This document shows, one piece after another, positions 7,651-16,410 of a stretch of DNA of 64,000 nucleotides (position 1 is its first letter; each line of letters opens with the position of its first letter). Location: the NCBI GenBank assembly GCA_021828185.1, contig JAKASI010000003.1:194857-258856 (forward strand). Reading direction: 5' to 3'. The DNA comes from an archaeon (lineage in GTDB: Archaea; Thermoproteota; Nitrososphaeria; Nitrososphaerales; UBA183). The position numbers and the translations under genes are program-made. The notes beneath the pieces were generated by a model. The model was not told the DNA's origin. It did no database searches and saw nothing but the letters and a program-made list of their open reading frames with translations.

Positions 7651-7726
7651 ACCAGGGTGGGCCGGGCGAGGAGACAGGGGAGTGTGAAAGTGAGGAGCCG
7701 GCCAGCCACAGACTGGTAGCCGGCGG

Positions 7727-9634
7727 CTATGGCGACCAGCAGGCGGCCTTGGCGTTGTCATACCAGGCATTGCAGTTGTGAACGACAGCGTTAGAGACGA
7801 GATAGCTCTGGTCTCGCGTGGCTATGTTGTACACTCTTCCCACATAGAAATGTCTACTGACTTTTTGAATCGGAATGATGAAGTATGCGTCCCTTATCTT
7901 GACCCGCCTGTGTTGGGAACTAGGGCAGAGCACCCCTCTGTAGATGAGTTTTCGATCATAATGTACCCTGTCTGTCCAACCTTCTTCAATCCCGCAGAAC
8001 TGTCCCAGCCTGGCCCAAGCCAGCTGAATCTGTTCCGCCAGAACCTTGGACACTGTATTGAAGATGACTCGGTTTCTCTTGTTCACATGCCCATCACCTG
8101 AGAGGTATCCCGCGAGAAATGATTGTAGAATTCGGGTATCTCTATTGTATAGAATGAATTCTGGAATCTTCTTGTTCTTGACCCCAGCGCCGCAATGCTT
8201 CTGGAGAAACTCGCCAAGCGGTGCTGAGCTGAATGCGACTCGAATTGCGTTCCTGGAGCGACGTCTAATCGTCGCCTTGTAACCCATTGAAGATGCGAAT
8301 GCTACGACCCTCCTAGCAAATGCCATCTCCTTTCTATGAAGAGTCAAGATTATTGTCCTCCCATAGACGCAACCCTCTGCGACGTACAGCCCCACAAACC
8401 AGGCACTCACGCTCGATAGTCTGAACGCCCTAGAATAGGTCCGGGCCCCTCTGTGACACCATTGGGTCTTGCGAAGAGGGAATAGACTTCGGTCCATTCG
8501 TCCGATGATTCTTGGAAGGACAAGATAGTCTCCTTGGAGGAATGCATGTTTTTCCAGCACATCACCTGCATTCTTCCAAACTGGCGATGAATATTCGACA
8601 GGTCCCTTCCTTTCAGCGGTGCCCCTGACGACAAGAACGGGATGATTGGGCGTTAGTTTGAGGGGCAACAACCCCGTCCCCTTGACTTCGACCAGATCTC
8701 CATTATAGTGACGCTCGAACGTCTTAACCACGCTCTCGAGCCCTGTTCTCCCAACGACGGAGTCTCCGACTTCGTACTGGGAGATTTGCTTGTTATCTCC
8801 CAAGACAAGCTCGCTGGGGGGCAGACAATACTCTCCCGTGGTTACTCGCTCACATTTGAAATTCTCATCGCAGAAATCACAGAGCTCTTCGCTTCCTATC
8901 ACCCACCCGGTCCCTGGGTTCATGTCAGTCTTGAGCTCGGTTAACTCCTCGGAGAGTCCCATGGTCAGGGTGTCGAAGGGACTCGAAGTGCACTGATTGC
9001 AACCGGAGGCGCAGGGGAATGGCTCGACGGTGTAGAAGTGAGTACCATCGGTGTTATGGAAATCGCAAAAAGCTTGACAGGATGCAGAACCGCCGAGGGT
9101 GACTGTGGTCCCCGGTGGGAAGAATATGTTGTAAGCGCCCTGCTGTCCGAGTTCCGGAATCAGTCCCAACTTTATCCAGGAAGCGATCTGGGGACCAATC
9201 TGGGAGTCGTCGATGGTTGACGGAGGGTCGGCTGTGATGATTTTGCTCGGGAGGACGGTCCCCTGCCCTACGTTGTACTCGGAAAGCCCGCCGGAATAAC
9301 TCTTGTCGGCCTCGATATCCATGACGGCCTTGTCTACGCCTTTGGGGGCGAACGGTATCGTCTTCCCCTGCCAATAGCTCCCCCAGTAGATGTTCTGCCA
9401 TCTGTAGCCCGACTTCCAGAGGGGCCCGCCGTTGTACACAGCCAGACTGCCCCCCTTGACCTCCTTTGCCGGGAGCATCTGCGCGTGGCCGCAGGGGGAA
9501 GCGATGTGCCAGACTCCAGAGGCCAACTTGCTGCCGGAAGATGCCCTCACGCCCACATGGTCGAAAGCCGAGACAGGTCTTCCGCAGACGGGGCAGTCGC
9601 GTCGCCCCCTGCACTGTTCGCAGGTTCGCTTCAT
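7727..9634 (-). CDS. exordium/metalloprotease-like protein interrupted by an intein
   Basis: A 635-residue precursor. Removing residues 270-620 (intein) leaves a 284-residue host protein. The host has a Cys-rich zinc-ribbon-like start (CEQCRGRRDCPVCGR) and a C-terminal region that resembles secreted exordium-like or zinc-protease-like proteins: GLSEELTELKTD in place of the usual HELAEAxTDP, then MNPGTGWVIGSEELCDFC, and after splicing EYCNAWYDNAKAACW. The first His of the metalloprotease motif is Ser here, so proteolysis is doubtful. No signal peptide is visible. It lies downstream of the phosphoesterase gene on the same strand, with CAGGAGCC as a possible ribosome site. Confidence 0.75.
   Translation of the reverse strand: MKRTCEQCRGRRDCPVCGRPVSAFDHVGVRASSGSKLASGVWHIASPCGHAQMLPAKEVKGGSLAVYNGGPLWKSGYRWQNIYWGSYWQGKTIPFAPKGVDKAVMDIEADKSYSGGLSEYNVGQGTVLPSKIITADPPSTIDDSQIGPQIASWIKLGLIPELGQQGAYNIFFPPGTTVTLGGSASCQAFCDFHNTDGTHFYTVEPFPCASGCNQCTSSPFDTLTMGLSEELTELKTDMNPGTGWVIGSEELCDFCDENFKCERVTTGEYCLPPSELVLGDNKQISQYEVGDSVVGRTGLESVVKTFERHYNGDLVEVKGTGLLPLKLTPNHPVLVVRGTAERKGPVEYSSPVWKNAGDVLEKHAFLQGDYLVLPRIIGRMDRSLFPLRKTQWCHRGARTYSRAFRLSSVSAWFVGLYVAEGCVYGRTIILTLHRKEMAFARRVVAFASSMGYKATIRRRSRNAIRVAFSSAPLGEFLQKHCGAGVKNKKIPEFILYNRDTRILQSFLAGYLSGDGHVNKRNRVIFNTVSKVLAEQIQLAWARLGQFCGIEEGWTDRVHYDRKLIYRGVLCPSSQHRRVKIRDAYFIIPIQKVSRHFYVGRVYNIATRDQSYLVSNAVVHNCNAWYDNAKAACWSP
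7775..8827 (-). mobile_element. LAGLIDADG intein (351 aa)
   Basis: An in-frame intein from Cys270 to Asn620 of the 7727-9634 precursor. Block A is CLPPSELVLGD; block B GLLPLKLTPNHPVLVV has the TxxH; the two LAGLIDADG helices are WFVGLYVAEGCV and FLAGYLSGDGHV, both with the acidic metal ligand; blocks F/G read FYVGRVYNIATRDQSYLVSN, then the terminal AVVHN followed by Cys+1. All residues for splicing are present, so splicing and nuclease activity are both likely. The DNA is visibly more AT-rich than its neighbours, a sign of transfer. The C-terminal extein is only 15 residues. Confidence 0.95.
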
Positions 9635-9729
9635 ACTTTCAGGCTCCTGTTAGGAAACCGGCCTTGAACCATATTGGTCGTGCGTGCAAATGTCCAAGTT
9701 TTCGAAGTGGTTTCAATGTGCGAGCCTAG

Positions 9730-10794
9730 TCAAATAGGTGCAAATGGGCGTGGCACCTGAGTGAAGTCGAACGCCTCGGGGAAGCCGTTGGCGGCCGCGT
9801 CCCTTGTGCTCAGGGGAGACAGGCCATAGCGTGTCTCGACGAACTTCAGAATCGAAGTGTGGTCGTTGACGGTGCTGTCGACGAAGCCTGCCTTCGTATA
9901 TGGCGAGATGACCAAGCATGGGACCCTGAAGCCGTACCCGTACTTGTCGACCTGTGGCGGAGGGACGTGATCGAAGAAGCCTCCATAGTCGTCCCAGGTG
10001 ACGAAGATGGCCGCTGATGGCCAGTAGGGACTGGTTCCTACAACGTTGACGATGTAGTCCGCGACGGAGTTCTCTCCCGTCTGTATGTCTGATGGAGGGT
10101 GCTCGTCCCCTCCCGGGGCCCCGATTACCCACGACACCTGGCTGAGCTGGCCTGCCTTGACGTCGGCCGTGATGCTGGCAGCCTCCTTGAAGTTTCCCAT
10201 TGTTTTCGGGGAGTTCTTGATGTAGGAGAAGCTTTCGTACCAGGACGGATAGTCGGCATAGACCTTCCAGGTCACGCCCGCGGCGTCGAGCTCCTGGAAG
10301 ACTGGAGGGAAGGGGAGGTTCCTCGGGACGTTGTCGTCCAGAAGCCCTCCGGCTGTACCCGCCACCAAGAAGAGATGGTTGGGGGCGCTTTCGCTCATGA
10401 CCGATGTGAAGTACCTGTCGCACAGGACGTATTCTTCCGCAGCCTTCCAGTAGCGGCCGAGGTCCGTCCCGTCATAGTAGCCCATCACCTCGGCGTTCCC
10501 TTCCATGTAGACGAACCCATCCATCTTTCCCGAGTCGTAGTCAGCGTGAGCAGACTTCCAGTTGTGGCTCGTGTCGACTGGTGTGAGGTTGGTGTCGTGG
10601 TAGGGGCTCACGCAGGTCGAGGAGCCGGGGGCGTCAGGGAGGCAGTACGCCTTCCCGGCCGTCCCGTCAGCGCCGGGGTACGTCCCGAAGTAGTTGTCGA
10701 AGGTGTGGTTCTCCTGAAGAACGATGATGATGTTTCCTATGGCGGAGACGCCCGGGCCGGCTGCGCCCCGCCTTGGAAGAGTCGCTTGGGTCAA
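9730..10794 (-). CDS. phosphoesterase, phospholipase C/acid phosphatase family
   Basis: A 354-residue member of the PF04185 family (phospholipase C, acid phosphatase AcpA). The N-terminal signature [20 protein letters not shown] matches the family's ENRSFDhyFG metal and nucleophile site, and [32 protein letters not shown] and [15 protein letters not shown] are further family blocks. It would release phosphate from phospholipids or phosphomonoesters. Family members are usually exported, but no signal peptide is seen after the TTG start. GGAGAAG lies about 8 nt upstream. It is probably co-transcribed with the 10810 gene. Confidence 0.9.
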   Translation of the reverse strand: MTQATLPRRGAAGPGVSAIGNIIIVLQENHTFDNYFGTYPGADGTAGKAYCLPDAPGSSTCVSPYHDTNLTPVDTSHNWKSAHADYDSGKMDGFVYMEGNAEVMGYYDGTDLGRYWKAAEEYVLCDRYFTSVMSESAPNHLFLVAGTAGGLLDDNVPRNLPFPPVFQELDAAGVTWKVYADYPSWYESFSYIKNSPKTMGNFKEAASITADVKAGQLSQVSWVIGAPGGDEHPPSDIQTGENSVADYIVNVVGTSPYWPSAAIFVTWDDYGGFFDHVPPPQVDKYGYGFRVPCLVISPYTKAGFVDSTVNDHTSILKFVETRYGLSPLSTRDAAANGFPEAFDFTQVPRPFAPI

Positions 10795-10809
10795 GCCTGA
10801 CTTCTCCTG

Positions 10810-11265
10810 TCAACCGAAGGTAAGAGTGATGGTGAACGCAGCCTCAGGCGGCAGGGTGGCGATTTCGGCGGAGACGCTCCAACTCTGGAGCCCCAGATGG
10901 GCGGAGAAGGCGGTGAGCATACTGACCAGATGTTCTGCAATCCACCCCAGCACCTTCTGGATAGCGCCCTGGGCGTCGGCCGAGAGGCGGGAGAAGACCT
11001 TCAGGACTCCTCCTATCGACATGGAATGGGACTGGAGCGACGACACCAACGTTGTTCTAATGTTTGCGCGGGCCGCAGCGTCGACTGCTTCGGGCTTCGT
11101 GTCCCCGAAGGCGGCCCTCAACGAGGCTTCAAGCCCCCTTACTAGAGACACCGACCGCTGGAGGTCGGGCAGGTGCCTGCGGAGCTTCCTGGCGTCTCCT
11201 CCCTGTGAAAACTTGTTCCAGGCATCCTTCAATTCGTCTGGCACCTCCCCTCCGGCGACACTCAA
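10810..11265 (-). CDS. hypothetical protein, phosphoesterase partner
   Basis: A 151-residue, mostly alpha-helical protein starting with TTG; a TATA-like CTTTTTAGCC lies about 27-35 nt upstream (11291-11300), consistent with a leaderless message. No Cys, no clear membrane segment. It ends 16 bp before the phosphoesterase start and should share its transcript. Function unknown. Confidence 0.55.
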   Translation of the reverse strand: MSVAGGEVPDELKDAWNKFSQGGDARKLRRHLPDLQRSVSLVRGLEASLRAAFGDTKPEAVDAAARANIRTTLVSSLQSHSMSIGGVLKVFSRLSADAQGAIQKVLGWIAEHLVSMLTAFSAHLGLQSWSVSAEIATLPPEAAFTITLTFG

Positions 11266-11382
11266 GATGAATATTGGAAGAATTCGAGGGCTAAAAAGAA
11301 TTCATTCGGTTCATTCACAGGAAAGAGGAGAGGCGTCCCGGGAAAAGGGGCGCACGCCCCTGTCCCTTCCCGGAGGCGCTCT

Positions 11383-11775
11383 TCATGTGGGAGTAGCCAT
11401 CGGCCGCGATGGTCCGTGCTTCTCAGCGAGCCACTGCCGCGGCGAGAGCCTCCCCTCGGTGGGGAGCCCTGATTCGACCCACTCTCTCATTCCGCCCTCG
11501 TAGGCCTTCGCGTTGTACCCCTGCTTCGCCAGGAACTCGGCCGACTCTCTGGAGGCGTTGCAGGTGTAGCTGGAGCAGCGGGTGGTGATTTCCTTGCTCC
11601 TTTCGAGCTCCCTTCACTTCCCTGCCTGGAGCTCACTCTGAGGAACAGATATGGAGCCCTTGATGTGGACCTTGTCGCAGGCTTCGGGCTCAAGGACGTT
11701 CACTGCGACCACGCCTGGAGAGCCCAGCTTGGTCGTGAGCTCGTTCTTCGAGATTGTCTTCGTTTCGTGCCGGCG
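11383..11775 (-). pseudogene. rhodanese-like protein gene with an internal TGA
   Basis: Reading one minus-strand frame gives a complete rhodanese-like domain: ISKNELTTKLGSPGVVAVNV, HIKGSISVPQSELQ, CSSYTCNASRESAEFLAKQG and YEGGMREWVESGLPTEG. The frame is broken once, by TGA at 11614-11616, between the fourth strand and the active-site Cys loop, and no ATG, GTG or TTG opens it. The active-site region CSSYTC is otherwise intact. It is best read as a recently inactivated sulfurtransferase gene; a Sec codon is unlikely because the TGA is not at the catalytic Cys. Confidence 0.7.
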
Positions 11776-11833
11776 GGAGCTTTTCCGAGATTGATGATTT
11801 TTGGAAACGATTTTCCAGATTCACCGGGCGCGC

Positions 11834-12124
11834 CTAGCTCTGGTCGCGACCGAACTCTTCGAGGAAGCCCTTCATCTTCCAGAAGACATCTAGGAACTCG
11901 AGCCCCCTTGGAGTAACTCCGTAGTAGGCTCCGTCTTCATCTTGTGACCTGACCGTGAGTCCGAATTTGCAGAGCCTTTCGACGATCAGCTTCAGCCTGT
12001 CGACTGGGACCCCGACTCCATAGGAGAGTTTGGTGACCCTCGCGCCCTCGGGGTAGTGGGTGATGACCTCCAGGACCTCGGCGTACAGGTCGGTCTTCGA
12101 CCTCTTCGAGTCCCTACGGCCCAT
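11834..12124 (-). CDS. winged-helix regulator (HTH_45 type)
   Basis: A 96-residue winged-helix protein: DLYAEVLEVITHYPEGARVT, KLSYGVGVPVDRLKLIVERL, then the wing YYGVTPRGLEFLDVFWKMK with the typical TPRG turn and a C-terminal dimerisation helix. It is the last gene of a minus-strand set (ABC ATPase, permease, beta-helix protein, this gene), 26 bp after the beta-helix gene, so it may control that set. Confidence 0.75.
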   Translation of the reverse strand: MGRRDSKRSKTDLYAEVLEVITHYPEGARVTKLSYGVGVPVDRLKLIVERLCKFGLTVRSQDEDGAYYGVTPRGLEFLDVFWKMKGFLEEFGRDQS

Positions 12125-12150
12125 GGTTGGGTGCTCTCACCGGTCCCATC

Positions 12151-13395
12151 CTAGAATGGCGCGTCGAGAAGCCTGTCAACTTTCTTCGAGGGCTTTTCGA
12201 GGTGGACTCCCTCTGAAATGTCGGCTTCTTTCGAGTAGTTGACCTCGTCCGCCATGCTCCCCGGCTGCATGTGCACAATCTCGCCGTAGATCCTCTTGGC
12301 CTGCGAGTACCTCTCGACTCTTACGTTCTTTCCGTACACGTCGTCCACCCTGGTCGGGTGCCCCAGCGTGTGTAAAGTCGACATGGTAGCCCAGAACCCC
12401 CCGAACACCACGCCCTTTCCAATCTCGACAGACTCGCCAACGATGGGGCCGTTGACGCGGGACCCTGCTCCCACCACGACTTCCTTGGCTTTCAATCCGC
12501 GCGAGGTCCACACCTGGCCGCCCACCTCGGCCCTCCCTGACGATGCGACACTGTCGGCCATGAGCCGTCCTCCCACCGCAAGGTCACCACACTTGATCTG
12601 GCCCTTCGACTCGGCAGACCCGAGCACCTCGAACTTCTCAGTGACGTTGAGCGAACCGTTCACGTCGAGCCTCCCGTTGACTTTCAGGCTTGACACTTTG
12701 AGGTCTCCCCGGGCCTTTGCAACCCCGTTGACTTCCAAGACCCTGCAGAGGGCATCTCCTTCGAATTCAACTCTCCCGGAGGCCGTCAGGCTCTCGCCGC
12801 TGCTCCCGGGGGGAAGGGTGAGGTGGCCGTAGACCTGGACTGTGCCGTAGCTCAGCTTGCCCGAGGTCCGGAAGTGTCCCCGCACCTTGATGTCCCCTCT
12901 GATTGTGCCTCCCGCGATTTCGGCGTGGCCGCCGACTCGCAGGTTGGAGATGTCGACGCTCTCGGTGACGGCCATGTGGCCCCCGACGTCAACGTCGTCC
13001 GCCCTGAGGTTCCCCTTGGTCTGCATGTGGCCGCCCACGCGCACCACCTTCGAGGTTACCCCCGTCGACTCGAGGTGGCCGCCGACATCGACCCTTTCCG
13101 CAGTGACGGTCCCATGTACTTCCGCCGAAGCATCGATTTCCACATCCCCGTGGGCAAGGAGATTCCCCCTGACCACTACGTTCCCGCTGGGGCCAAACCC
13201 CGTCCCTTCCACCCTCATCTTTCCGCACTCGAAGTCACACCCGATGGTGACCGGGCCTTCGAAGTAGGCGGTTCCGCTCACGGTCACCCTCCTGCCGGAT
13301 TCAGCCATGATCGTCGCTTTGCGGCCGACCCTCAGGTCTCCCGTGACGTTCCCGAGCTTCGCCGTCGAATCGGCCTCCACCATATGGTCTGGCAT
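12151..13395 (-). CDS. bactofilin-like beta-helix protein
   Basis: A 414-residue protein made almost wholly of short repeats of the form V-x-V-x-G-x-(6-10 residues), for example VDVGGHLESTG, VRVGGHMQTKG, VDVGGHMAVTE and LRVGGHAEIAG, which predict a right-handed beta-helix like bactofilins (polymer-forming cytoskeletal proteins). The last 60 residues leave the repeat and are charged. It starts 4 bp after the ABC permease stop, so the gene is in the exporter operon. It may form a filament or membrane-side scaffold linked to that transporter; this is inference. It is much longer than classic bactofilins (150-200 aa). Confidence 0.75.
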   Translation of the reverse strand: MPDHMVEADSTAKLGNVTGDLRVGRKATIMAESGRRVTVSGTAYFEGPVTIGCDFECGKMRVEGTGFGPSGNVVVRGNLLAHGDVEIDASAEVHGTVTAERVDVGGHLESTGVTSKVVRVGGHMQTKGNLRADDVDVGGHMAVTESVDISNLRVGGHAEIAGGTIRGDIKVRGHFRTSGKLSYGTVQVYGHLTLPPGSSGESLTASGRVEFEGDALCRVLEVNGVAKARGDLKVSSLKVNGRLDVNGSLNVTEKFEVLGSAESKGQIKCGDLAVGGRLMADSVASSGRAEVGGQVWTSRGLKAKEVVVGAGSRVNGPIVGESVEIGKGVVFGGFWATMSTLHTLGHPTRVDDVYGKNVRVERYSQAKRIYGEIVHMQPGSMADEVNYSKEADISEGVHLEKPSKKVDRLLDAPF

Positions 13396-13398
13396 GTC

Positions 13399-14229
13399 CT
13401 ATCTCGCCCTCAACGCGTTTCTCGCCATTGTGATGCCCAGGAGGGCGAAGATTACGCCGAACACGGCCAGTCCGGCCACGTCCCAGACGAACGCCTGGGA
13501 CTGTGAAGCATTGAGAGTGCTGTTCACGATGAGCAGCCTCGTGGCATCGCTGGCCAGCGTGATAGGGTTTGCCTGGGCGACAGGCTTCAGCCAGCCTGGG
13601 AAGAAGCTGAGCGGGAAGAACGCTGAGCTGGTGAACATGAACGGGAATGTGAGAAAGTTGACAGCCGCGAAGAAACTGTCGGTGCTCTTCACCGAAATCG
13701 CTATCCCTGTGAAGAAGGTCGCGAAGACTGCCGTCAGGAGCGCCACGACGGCGAAGACCCCCAGCAGGTTGACCGCGCCGAACCCTGCTCCCAGCTTGAG
13801 CCCGTTCGGGATGAGGAGAGCGAGGACGAACGTTATCGGAGCAGCCGCCATCCCCCTGGCGACGTTCTGAATCACCCCGCCGAAGTAGATGGAAGTTCGG
13901 GGGATGGGGAACGCTCTGAGCATGTCGAGGTAGCCGTTGATTCTGTCGAACACGAGGTCCACGCCCATGAAGCTCATCCCGGTGAGGGCGACGATGCTAA
14001 TCACTCCCGGGGTCAGGTATGTGATGTAGTTGGACGCGCCACCGAACGCCTGCTGCAGCGGCCCTAGGGAACCCCCTGTTGAGGAAGCGAAGGCGTTGGC
14101 CGGGTTGAACGAATTCCCGAAGAGTGCCAGCCAGAAGAGGGCCTGGATTGAAGTAACCATGACTGCGAAGGGGTTTCTTGCCCACTTCGTCAGTGACCTT
14201 CTGCCGAGGGCCAGAGTCTCGCTGATCAT
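13399..14229 (-). CDS. ABC-2 type transporter permease (DrrB-like)
   Basis: A 276-residue membrane protein with six predicted helices and the ABC-2 signature region (LPFMFTSSAFFPLSFFPGWL, then a TM and NPITLASDATRLL). It forms the channel of a drug, lipid or polysaccharide exporter with the ATPase encoded just upstream; the ATG overlaps the ATPase stop (ATGA), showing coupling. Substrate unknown. Confidence 0.88.
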   Translation of the reverse strand: MISETLALGRRSLTKWARNPFAVMVTSIQALFWLALFGNSFNPANAFASSTGGSLGPLQQAFGGASNYITYLTPGVISIVALTGMSFMGVDLVFDRINGYLDMLRAFPIPRTSIYFGGVIQNVARGMAAAPITFVLALLIPNGLKLGAGFGAVNLLGVFAVVALLTAVFATFFTGIAISVKSTDSFFAAVNFLTFPFMFTSSAFFPLSFFPGWLKPVAQANPITLASDATRLLIVNSTLNASQSQAFVWDVAGLAVFGVIFALLGITMARNALRAR

Positions 14230-15227
14230 CTGCTCTCCCTCACGTGGATGTCAGCAAACTTGTCGGCGCGGCCGTTCCCCTCCTCGGCGTCTCTCATGGA
14301 CCTGCCGGTCACCTCGAGGAAGACTTGGTCCAGGGTGGGCTTGGAGAACGACGTCCCTGTTATCTTGAGGCCCCTCGATGAAACGCTCGTTATGATCTGA
14401 GGGAGGGCAGACTCCGCCCTGGGGATCTTCAGGCGATAGGAGTCGCCGGCGCGGGTCACCTCCGTGACAGTCGGGAAGGAGTTGAGGAACCCCGTCAGGT
14501 CTTGGGCACCATCTTCCAAAGTGATGGTCAGTACGTCTCCGCGCAGACTGTCCTTCAGTTCTCCGGGGGTCCCTGCGATCTTGATCGACCCGCGATCCAT
14601 GATGGCGACGACGTCAGAGAGCCTGTCCGCCTCTTCCAGATAGTGTGTGGTCATGAATATCGCGACCCCCTGCTCTCCGTTGAGGTAGGAGATGTAGTCC
14701 CATATCTTGGTCCTGGTCTGGATGTCCAGCCCCACCGTGGGCTCGTCCAGGAAGAGGACCTTGGGCGTGTGGACGAGGGCGGCGACAAGCTGGAGCCTTC
14801 GTTTCATCCCACCCGAGTAGGTCCCGACTCGCTTGTCGGCGTACCCTTCCAGCTCGACCAGCTGCAGAAGGTCCGCGGCGCGCTTCTTGGCCGTCGAGTC
14901 AGGGACATGCTGGAGCTTTGCGGCTAGCAGCAGGTTCTCGATTCCCTTCAGCTCGTTGTCCAGCGTGACCTCTTGAGGCACGACCCCGATTATCCCTCGG
15001 ACCGCCTTTGGGTCCTTTCTCACGTCGTGGCCGCCGACGGCCGCTGTCCCTTCGGTGATCGCCGTCAGGGTGGTGAGCATCTGGATCGTGGTGGTCTTCC
15101 CGGCTCCGTTGGGGCCGAGTAGGCTGAAGACCTCCCCTTCGCCGACGGAGAATGACGCTCGGTCGACGACCCTGGTCGAAGGGTCGTAGGCCTTGGTCAG
15201 GCCGTCGACTTCGATTATCCTGCTCAT
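14226..15227 (-). CDS. ABC transporter ATP-binding protein (DrrA-like)
   Basis: A 333-residue ATPase. Walker A is GPNGAGKTT, the signature is YSGGMKRRLQL, Walker B is VLFLDEPTVGLD and the switch His follows in IFMTTHYLEEADRLSD. A C-terminal 90-residue extension with LTITLEDGAQDLTGFLNSF is typical of the DrrA subfamily that exports drugs or lipids. Operon head: permease, beta-helix protein and winged-helix regulator follow on the same strand. Confidence 0.92.
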   Translation of the reverse strand: MSRIIEVDGLTKAYDPSTRVVDRASFSVGEGEVFSLLGPNGAGKTTTIQMLTTLTAITEGTAAVGGHDVRKDPKAVRGIIGVVPQEVTLDNELKGIENLLLAAKLQHVPDSTAKKRAADLLQLVELEGYADKRVGTYSGGMKRRLQLVAALVHTPKVLFLDEPTVGLDIQTRTKIWDYISYLNGEQGVAIFMTTHYLEEADRLSDVVAIMDRGSIKIAGTPGELKDSLRGDVLTITLEDGAQDLTGFLNSFPTVTEVTRAGDSYRLKIPRAESALPQIITSVSSRGLKITGTSFSKPTLDQVFLEVTGRSMRDAEEGNGRADKFADIHVRESR

Positions 15228-15330
15228 TTTTCCGACAGATAGGACGACATGGAGACAGGATATAACGTCAGTGCACTTTCAGTAGTCACCGGATGTTAGT
15301 TTCCAGGAAGCCTGTTGCGCGAGCGTTCTT

Positions 15331-15340
15331 GATTTAATAG
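15331..15340 (+). promoter_or_regulatory. TATA box of the aldolase gene
   Basis: GATTTAATAG, 24-33 nt upstream of the ATG at 15364, indicating a leaderless transcript. Confidence 0.5.
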
Positions 15341-15363
15341 ATGAGTCTTGACGCGCTATCCCA

Positions 15364-15993
15364 ATGGTCAAGATTCAGCGCCTCAAAGGGGAACTGGCCC
15401 GCACCATCAGGAGGCTGTATGACGGGGGGTTGGTCTCCGGCGTTGGCGGGAACGCCAGCGTCATCCTCCCATCGAGGAAGGAGATTCTGATTACCCCCGC
15501 GGGGTACTTCAAGGGCGGCGTCGCCGAGGGGGACATCGTCAGGGTGAGCATTGAAGGGAAGCTGGTCGGGAAGGGAAAGCCGTCGAGTGAGCTCGCCACC
15601 CACCTAACGGCCTACAGGCTCAGGAGCGACGTCAACGCGATCGTCCACGGGCACCCTCCGACCGCGGTCGCCCTCATCACTGCGGGGATATCCATCCCCT
15701 CCATGACCCCCGAGCACGCGATCATGATCAAGAATCTCGAGGTGTTCGACTTCGCTGTTCCCGGGGAAGCCGGAGCGAAGACTGTGAAGGAATCTCTGAA
15801 GCGGTGCGACGTCGTGGGGATAAGGAACCACGGCTTCTTCTCGCTCGGGGAAGACCTGCATACGGCGGCTTCACGGCTTGAAGTGCTGGAAGAGAGCGCC
15901 AGAATCTACCTCGCTGGACGACAGGTCGGAGGAGTGCCAGGCCTGCAGGAAGAGGACTTGAGGAGGGTCAGAGCCGCGTACAGTCACGAATGA
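15364..15993 (+). CDS. class II aldolase (fuculose-phosphate aldolase type)
   Basis: A 209-residue zinc aldolase of the FucA/AraD/adducin family, which splits a sugar phosphate into dihydroxyacetone phosphate or a related ketone plus an aldehyde. The substrate loop GVGGNASV is followed by TPAGY, the catalytic Glu in PSSELATHLTAY, zinc ligands in VHGHPPTAVAL and the third His in GIRNHGFFSLG. Length and all active-site residues fit. The sugar used is unknown; 5-deoxyribose or ribulose-phosphate salvage are alternatives in archaea. Confidence 0.9.
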   Translation: MVKIQRLKGELARTIRRLYDGGLVSGVGGNASVILPSRKEILITPAGYFKGGVAEGDIVRVSIEGKLVGKGKPSSELATHLTAYRLRSDVNAIVHGHPPTAVALITAGISIPSMTPEHAIMIKNLEVFDFAVPGEAGAKTVKESLKRCDVVGIRNHGFFSLGEDLHTAASRLEVLEESARIYLAGRQVGGVPGLQEEDLRRVRAAYSHE

Positions 15994-16005
15994 CGACGAC
16001 CCGCA

Positions 16006-16030
16006 GAACCTCCCTACGGACTGGAGGTTC
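16006..16030. repeat. 8-bp inverted repeat between two genes
   Basis: GAACCTCC (16006-16013) and GGAGGTTC (16023-16030) are perfect inverted copies with a nine-base spacer. It sits 13 bp after the aldolase stop and about 70 bp before the TATA box of the next gene. It may end aldolase transcription as a hairpin or serve as an operator. Confidence 0.45.
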
Positions 16031-16096
16031 AGTCAGCCTATAGGCCGAGTGGCAGGCCGTGAACCAAGTCGCCTGGAATGAATGTTCGGTAAGTGT

Positions 16097-16103
16097 GTTA
16101 AAG
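16097..16103 (+). promoter_or_regulatory. TATA box of the 16129 gene
   Basis: GTTAAAG, 26-32 nt upstream of the ATG at 16129. Confidence 0.45.
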
Positions 16104-16128
16104 AGTAGTTCATGGAGAAGAATCCCGG

Positions 16129-16410
16129 ATGCTGAAGGCGACCCTCCTAACCAGGTACCACGTCCTGGCCATCTCAGGGGCCTTCCTTTTCGGGGTGTTC
16201 CTGATGGTCGACGACGAGCTGTTCACCTACATGAGCCTCGGGGTCCCCAGGTACGAGTTCCCTCTCCTGGGGTATTTCGCGCTGTGGGACGCATGGGCGC
16301 TGGACTTCGACTTCGTCGTGGTCAGCGTGATGCTGATGCTCGTGGGGATCTACAAGAGCAGAACCTGGGCAACTAAAACGTGTTTTCTGCGTTCGGCATG
16401 TCGGGCATGA
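16129..16410 (+). CDS. small membrane protein, unknown function
   Basis: A 93-residue protein with two hydrophobic helices (YHVLAISGAFLFGVFLMV and FDFVVVSVMLMLVGIY) joined by a 35-residue acidic-aromatic loop. The last 18 residues (after KSRTW) overlap the end of the convergent SnoaL gene and may be a run-on. Family not recognised. Confidence 0.55.
   Translation: MLKATLLTRYHVLAISGAFLFGVFLMVDDELFTYMSLGVPRYEFPLLGYFALWDAWALDFDFVVVSVMLMLVGIYKSRTWATKTCFLRSACRA

Noticed and set aside
7775..8827. The 635-residue protein as a single enzyme with an inserted domain
   Set aside because: The segment has every intein block, ends in His-Asn followed by Cys, and its removal restores a continuous host sequence.
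11614..11616. Selenocysteine or general TGA recoding in the rhodanese gene
   Set aside because: The TGA is not at the catalytic Cys, no SECIS-like element was seen, and overlapping ATGA junctions in intact operons show TGA works as a stop.
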